A DNA stretch of 6,746 nucleotides from Chromatiales bacterium (GTDB taxonomy: Bacteria; Pseudomonadota; Gammaproteobacteria; Chromatiales; Chromatiaceae): the NCBI GenBank assembly GCA_024639625.1, contig JAHEIA010000174.1:1-6746 (forward strand), in the 5' to 3' direction. Below, piece after piece: positions 6,705-6,746 of this stretch. A program made the translations under genes and the position numbers. The number at the start of each line of letters is the position of its first letter. Position 1 is the first letter of the stretch. Below the pieces are notes generated by a model. It ran no database searches. It saw nothing but the letters and a program-made list of their open reading frames with translations, and had not been told where the DNA came from.

Positions 6705-6746
6705 GGCGAACCTCCGGCCAACAGTCCCCGGTTTGCCAGTTGAGCC
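6701..6746 (-). CDS. C-terminal end of an unidentified upstream gene (5' end outside window)
   Basis: On the - strand an open frame enters from the right edge, reads AQLANRGLLAGGSP and stops with TGA at 6703-6701. The stop shares four bases (ATGA) with the start of the secreted-protein gene, and that gene's GGAGG site lies inside this reading frame. This is the usual arrangement of translationally coupled operon genes. Fourteen residues are too few to name a family, and in a short GC-rich stretch an open frame can occur by chance. Confidence 0.45.
   Translation of the reverse strand, partial: AQLANRGLLAGGSP

Overview
This is GC-rich bacterial DNA, probably proteobacterial and possibly a gammaproteobacterium. 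That guess rests on base composition, the strong GC bias at third codon positions, the clear Shine-Dalgarno sites and the gene types; no marker gene fixes the lineage. No RNA gene, insertion sequence, CRISPR array or phage gene was seen.

Layout. The left third (1-2303) reads on the + strand: the tail of an unidentified gene, a small 85-residue protein with one membrane segment overlapping it, and a 631-residue membrane protein of the DUF389/TIGR00341 type. The soluble N-terminal half of that protein looks like a diacylglycerol-kinase/YegS-type lipid-kinase fold that has lost its nucleotide-binding motifs. A convergent junction (2304-2386) with a perfect 13-bp hairpin separates this block from a complete 867-residue P-type ATPase of the plasma-membrane H+-ATPase type (P3A) on the - strand (2387-4990). 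A 412-bp spacer (4991-5402) follows, holding three candidate hairpins and no convincing gene. The right end (5403-6746) is a - strand pair: the last few codons of an unidentified gene overlap by ATGA with a secreted 433-residue protein that has a CsgG/TolB/FlgO-like N-terminal region and a bacterial SH3-like domain.

How the genes may work together. The ATPase should pump protons out at the cost of ATP and so support pH homeostasis or membrane potential. The DUF389 protein is an inner-membrane protein of unknown function. It is convergent with the ATPase, so the two are not co-transcribed. The secreted protein lies upstream of the ATPase on the same strand, but 412 bp and a candidate terminator lie between them, so a shared operon is unlikely.

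The points most worth following are the apparently dead lipid-kinase domain fused to DUF389, and the unusual acidic residues in the predicted ion pathway of the ATPase, where an aspartate stands at the position of the M5 arginine of plant proton pumps. Neither can be called new without a database search.
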